Below the pieces are notes generated by a model. The model did not search any database. It was given only the letters and a program-made list of their open reading frames with translations, and was not told where the DNA came from. Source: Pullilachnospira_A gallistercoris (GTDB taxonomy: Bacteria; Bacillota; Clostridia; Lachnospirales; Lachnospiraceae). From it: 43,075 bases of DNA. This document shows, in pieces, positions 40,187 to 43,075 of the stretch. The stretch spans positions 1 through 43,075 of the forward strand of contig DVHM01000041.1 in assembly GCA_018712125.1 (NCBI GenBank), given 5' to 3'. The translations under genes and the position numbers were made by a program. Within the stretch, counting starts at the first letter, position 1. Each line of letters begins with the position of its first letter.

Positions 40187-40342
40187 ATGGACATGGAAAA
40201 AAGAAAAGAAGAGATCTTACAGAAGCTGTTGGAAGAAAACAGACAGGACGGAGCGTATGTTCCCGACGCGGACTGGGCCGAGCAGGCGCAGGACGATATG
40301 CTCGACTGGATCGAACAGCAGGGAATTTACATCCGCCAGTAG
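40187..40342 (+). CDS. Small acidic protein of unknown function (51 residues)
   Basis: A 51-residue protein that I do not recognise. It begins MDMEKRKEEILQKLLEEN, probably a helix, and ends DDMLDWIEQQGIYIRQ, rich in acidic and aromatic residues. There are no cysteines, membrane segment or signal peptide. Reality as a gene is supported by AAGGAG 8 bases before the ATG and an extended -10 promoter upstream. It lies between the beta-CASP RNase gene and the preQ1 riboswitch, with 45 bases to the latter. Its acidic, amphipathic nature would fit a small adaptor protein, but that is speculation. Confidence 0.65.
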   Translation: MDMEKRKEEILQKLLEENRQDGAYVPDADWAEQAQDDMLDWIEQQGIYIRQ

Positions 40343-40386
40343 CGCCGCGCAGGGACTCGCGATCGAAGTCCCGGACGACGGAAGAG

Positions 40387-40429
40387 ACGTGTGTTCGAAA
40401 CCATCCACACGTAAAACAAAACTAAGGAG
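40387..40429 (+). promoter_or_regulatory. preQ1-I riboswitch
   Basis: A 7-base hairpin ACGTGTG/CACACGT (40387-40393 with 40406-40412) encloses the loop TTCGAAACCATC. The A-rich tail AAAACAAAACTAAGGAG includes the ribosome site. This is the compact preQ1-I architecture, closest to the Thermoanaerobacter form in which loop ACC pairs with the AGG of the ribosome site. Ligand binding should block translation of queT. Confidence 0.9.
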
Positions 40430-40441
40430 TGAAAAAAGAAT

Positions 40442-40927
40442 ATGGAAAAGAAGAGTGCGTTGTTTTTGACCCAGGCTGCCATGATCGCGGCCCTCTATGT
40501 CGTGCTGACCTATATCGCCAACCTGTTTGGACTGGCCAGCGGCGTCATTCAGATCCGGCTTTCCGAGATGCTGTGTATCCTTCCGGTGTTTACGCCGGCG
40601 GCGATACCGGGGCTGTTTATCGGGTGCCTTCTGAGCAATATCCTGACCGGGTGCGTGATCTGGGATATCCTTTTCGGGAGTCTGGCAACACTGGCAGGAG
40701 CCATCGGAACCTATCTGCTGCGGAACCACAAATTTGTGTTTACCCTTCCGCCGGTGGCGGCAAATATGATCGTGGTGCCTCTGGTGCTTCAGTACGCTTA
40801 CGGCGTGCCGGACGCTGTCTGGTATCTGGCGGTTACCGTGGGAGCGGGGGAGGTTATCTCCGTCTGCATTCTGGGAATGCTGTTATACAAAGTTCTGTAT
40901 CGGCAGCGCAAAGCAATCTTCAGGTGA
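40442..40927 (+). CDS. queT: Queuosine precursor transporter QueT
   Basis: A 161-residue membrane protein of the QueT family (substrate-binding S component of an energy-coupling factor transporter), which imports queuosine precursors such as preQ1. About five to six membrane segments are seen (ALFLTQAAMIAALYVVLTYIA, then GLFIGCLLSNILTG and others). The conserved QIRLSEMLCILPVFTPAAIPG stretch is split here as IQIRLSEML and PVFTPAAIPG. The gene directly follows a preQ1 riboswitch whose tail contains its ribosome site, which strongly supports the substrate. The ECF ATPase and T component are encoded elsewhere. queA at 14149 shows that the cell can use the imported precursor. Confidence 0.93.
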   Translation: MEKKSALFLTQAAMIAALYVVLTYIANLFGLASGVIQIRLSEMLCILPVFTPAAIPGLFIGCLLSNILTGCVIWDILFGSLATLAGAIGTYLLRNHKFVFTLPPVAANMIVVPLVLQYAYGVPDAVWYLAVTVGAGEVISVCILGMLLYKVLYRQRKAIFR

Positions 40928-40967
40928 GATACCCGGATGTTACAGCGGGTGTCTGAAAGGAACAGAG

Positions 40968-42734
40968 ATGAGAGAAGTTTTAACTTTAATAACGGAAGAA
41001 GTGACAAAGGCCTTCGTATCCTGCGGATATGAGGAGAAGTACGGCAAGGTTTCCCTGTCCAACCGCCCGGATCTGTGCGAGTTTCAGTGCAACGGGGCGA
41101 TGGCCGCGGCGAAGGCTTATAAGAAAGCGCCGATTCTCATCGCCCAGGAGGTGGCTGAGGCTTTGAAGGGCAATGGGATGTTTCCCATGGTGGAGCCCTG
41201 CAAGCCCGGCTTTCTGAACCTGAAGCTCTCGGAGGCATTTCTCGCGAAGTATGTGGGAGGAATGGCAGAAGACGAGCGGTTCGGGCTGGAAAAGGTGGCA
41301 GAGCCGAAGACCATCATGATCGATTACGGCGGACCGAACGTGGCGAAGCCGCTTCATGTGGGACATCTGCGATCCGCCATCATCGGCGAGAGCATCAAAC
41401 GCATCGGCAGGTACATGGGACACAACTGTATCGGCGATGTGCATCTGGGAGACTGGGGGCTGCAGATGGGACTGATTATCACGGAGTTAAAACTGCGTCA
41501 GCCGGATCTGGTCTATTTTGATCCGGACTATACAGGGGAATATCCGAAGGAAGCTCCCTTTACCATCAGCGAGCTGGAGGAGATTTATCCCACCGCCAGC
41601 GGCAAATCCAAAAAGGATCCCGCCTACAAGGAGGCGGCCATGGCTGCCACCTATGAGCTGCAGCACGGCAACCGGGGCTATCAGGCACTGCTTGGGCACA
41701 TCCTGAATGTGTCGGTGACGGACCTGAAGAAGAATTATGAGAACCTGAACGTCTCCTTCGAACTGTGGAAGGGCGAGTCCGACGCGCAGCCCTATATTCC
41801 CGATATGGTTCAGAAGATGAAGGATGACGGCTACGCCTATATCAGCGAGGGGGCTCTTGTGGTGGACGTGAAGGAGGATTCCGACACCAAGGAGATCCCG
41901 CCCTGTATGATTCTCAAGTCCGACGGGGCATCCCTCTACAACACCACAGATCTGGCTACCCTGGTGTGGAGGATGAAGGATTATCATCCCGACGAGATCA
42001 TCTATGTGGTGGACAAGCGTCAGGAGCTGTACTTTACCCAGGTGTTCCGCTGCGCGCGGAAGACCGGGATTGTGGATCCGGACACCGAGCTGAAGTTTGT
42101 GGGCTTCGGCACCATGAACGGCAAGGACGGAAGACCCTTCAAGACCAGAGAGGGCGGCGTGATGCGTCTGGAGACGCTGGTAAATGAAGTGGACGAGAAG
42201 ATGTATGAGAAGATCATAGAGAACCACACCATGTCGGAGGAGGAGGCGAGAAATACGGCCAAAATTGTGGCCCTTTCCGCTATCAAGTACGGAGATCTCT
42301 CCAATCAGGCCTCCAAGGACTATGTGTTCGATGTGGACCGCTTTACCTCCTTCGAGGGAAATACCGGCCCCTATATCCTCTACACCATCGTCCGCATCAA
42401 GTCGATTCTGAAGAAGTACGCGGCCAGCGGAAAGTCGGCGGAGGGAGCGGAGATTCTGCCCGCTGAGACGGCGAGTCAGAAAGATCTGATGCTGTCTCTC
42501 TCCCAGTTTAACGCCGCCATCCGCGGAGCATACGAGGAGACGGCCCCCCACAAGGTGTGCGCCTACATTTACGAGCTGGCCAACGCCTTCAACCGGTTCT
42601 ACCATGAGAACAATATCATGGGCGAGGCCGACGAGAAAAAGCAGGCAGGGTTTGTACGTCTGCTGGAGCTGACCAGAGACATTCTGGAGCAGTGCATCGA
42701 TCTGCTGGGCTTTGAGGCGCCGGAGCGGATGTAG
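40968..42734 (+). CDS. argS: Arginyl-tRNA synthetase
   Basis: ArgS (588 residues) charges tRNA-Arg. It is a class I enzyme with the HIGH-type motif HVGHLRSAIIGES inside GGPNVAKPLHVGHLR. An N-terminal tRNA-recognition domain (residues 1 to about 100) precedes the catalytic domain. The usual KMSKS is replaced by KTREGGVMRLETLV, as in many ArgS. The C-terminal helical DALR anticodon-binding domain includes YELANAFNRFYHEN and ends in GFEAPERM. AAAGGAACAGAG precedes the ATG. It lies 40 bases after queT and could share its transcript. No terminator is obvious after the stop. Confidence 0.96.
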   Translation: MREVLTLITEEVTKAFVSCGYEEKYGKVSLSNRPDLCEFQCNGAMAAAKAYKKAPILIAQEVAEALKGNGMFPMVEPCKPGFLNLKLSEAFLAKYVGGMAEDERFGLEKVAEPKTIMIDYGGPNVAKPLHVGHLRSAIIGESIKRIGRYMGHNCIGDVHLGDWGLQMGLIITELKLRQPDLVYFDPDYTGEYPKEAPFTISELEEIYPTASGKSKKDPAYKEAAMAATYELQHGNRGYQALLGHILNVSVTDLKKNYENLNVSFELWKGESDAQPYIPDMVQKMKDDGYAYISEGALVVDVKEDSDTKEIPPCMILKSDGASLYNTTDLATLVWRMKDYHPDEIIYVVDKRQELYFTQVFRCARKTGIVDPDTELKFVGFGTMNGKDGRPFKTREGGVMRLETLVNEVDEKMYEKIIENHTMSEEEARNTAKIVALSAIKYGDLSNQASKDYVFDVDRFTSFEGNTGPYILYTIVRIKSILKKYAASGKSAEGAEILPAETASQKDLMLSLSQFNAAIRGAYEETAPHKVCAYIYELANAFNRFYHENNIMGEADEKKQAGFVRLLELTRDILEQCIDLLGFEAPERM

Positions 42735-42769
42735 CATGCGGATTTGGCCACGCGGAATGCGATTGCTTT

Positions 42770-42952
42770 TCAGAATTCGGCGACTGCCAGCAGAGAGTAA
42801 TGTCCCAGGCGCTCCATGCGCCGGGAAAATTCATCGGCGGAAAGGCCTTTCGGGTCTTCCAGCCATCCCATCATCAGCGTCATGGAGCCGTTGAAAACAT
42901 AATCAAACAAAAAATCCAATTCCCGGCGGTCAAGATAAAGAGGAATAAGGAA
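42770..42952 (-). pseudogene. C-terminal remnant of a TetR/AcrR-family regulator
   Basis: A 60-codon open stretch on the minus strand reads LYLDRRELDFLFDYVFNG, then SMTLMMGWLEDPKGLSADE and ends LGHYSLLAVAEF-stop. This is the typical C-terminal end of TetR-family regulators. An in-frame TAG (42953-42955) closes it upstream. The helix-turn-helix portion is absent, and no start codon or ribosome site precedes the remnant. It therefore looks like the leftover of a gene truncated by deletion or recombination. The remaining DNA upstream holds a long palindrome rather than coding sequence. Confidence 0.7.
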
Positions 42953-42981
42953 CTATTTAACGGCTGACAGACAGGTTGTAA

Positions 42982-43028
42982 TAACAGAAAGCGGGTATAT
43001 CACGAAATGCGGTATATCCGCTTTGTTA
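42982..43028. repeat. Long imperfect palindrome at the right edge
   Basis: TAACA-GA-AAGCGGGTATATC on the left pairs with GGTATATCCGCTT-TGTTA on the right, giving a stem of about 18 pairs with a 2-base bulge and a loop of about 9 bases (ACGAAATGC). No T-run follows immediately. It could be a terminator of a lost gene, a mobile-element end, or an intergenic repeat. The remaining bases to 43075 show nothing I can assign. Confidence 0.6.
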
Positions 43029-43075
43029 CGCAATAGAACGCCGTTTTTGAGGGATTGAATATAAACACCTTACCC

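Noticed and set aside
43040..43075. GATTGAATATAAACACC at the right edge, vaguely like a CRISPR repeat end
   Set aside because: Only one copy fits in the window and no spacer-repeat unit can be seen.
1..43075. tRNA, rRNA genes, insertion sequences or CRISPR arrays
   Set aside because: None was found by eye: no TTCGA-containing T-arm in a cloverleaf context, no transposase motifs and no regularly spaced repeats other than the MraZ boxes.

Overview
The window reads as a chromosomal segment of an anaerobic, endospore-forming Clostridia bacterium, most likely a member of the Lachnospiraceae or a close relative. The reasons are the sporulation genes (a SpoIID-like protein, spoVD, spoVE, spoIIGA, sigE, sigG), a Spo0A-type promoter, an oxygen-sensitive 2-hydroxyacyl-CoA dehydratase with its activase, T-box and preQ1 control, GC-rich codons and strong AGGAGG ribosome sites. 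This assignment comes from gene content only; no 16S or marker search was possible.

Layout. Bases 1-5054 hold branched-chain and threonine synthesis: the 3' part of ilvC, a divergent LysR regulator, leuC-leuD and thrC. Bases 5134-7259 hold a zinc-dependent phospholipase C-like protein that converges on citrate synthase across a two-way terminator. A free-standing 6S RNA with its own promoter and terminator follows (about 7430-7715), then a SpoIID/LytB protein and a YihY membrane protein. A phenylalanine T-box leader precedes pheS-pheT, followed by queA and a MATE transporter. Bases 16605-19996 hold a two-gene 2-hydroxyacyl-CoA dehydratase module, in which the second gene fuses a dehydratase subunit to its activase, and a small double DUF1540 protein.

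Bases 20135-32690 hold lgt and a reduced division and cell-wall (dcw) cluster: mraZ, rsmH, ftsL, two class B penicillin-binding proteins, mraY, murD, ftsW/spoVE, divIB, ftsZ. No murE, murF, murG, murC or ftsA lies among them. MraZ-type operator repeats with an exact 10-base period sit directly downstream of the mraZ promoter.

Bases 32823-38411 are the sporulation sigma locus. spoIIGA-sigE is preceded by a Spo0A box fused to a long-spacer promoter. sigG, which directly follows sigE in Bacillus, is here inverted and separated from it by an AraC regulator and a GH31 glycosidase. The remainder is a metallo-beta-lactamase/beta-CASP RNase, a 51-residue orphan protein, a preQ1 riboswitch controlling queT, argS, and a decayed TetR-family gene beside a long palindrome at the right edge.

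Most genes are ordinary for the group. I did not find a clearly new multi-gene system. The points most worth checking are the dehydratase-activase fusion with an apparent internal start, the layout and start codon of spoIIGA, the moved sigG, the KTA motif of the SpoVD-like protein, and several unassigned dyads.
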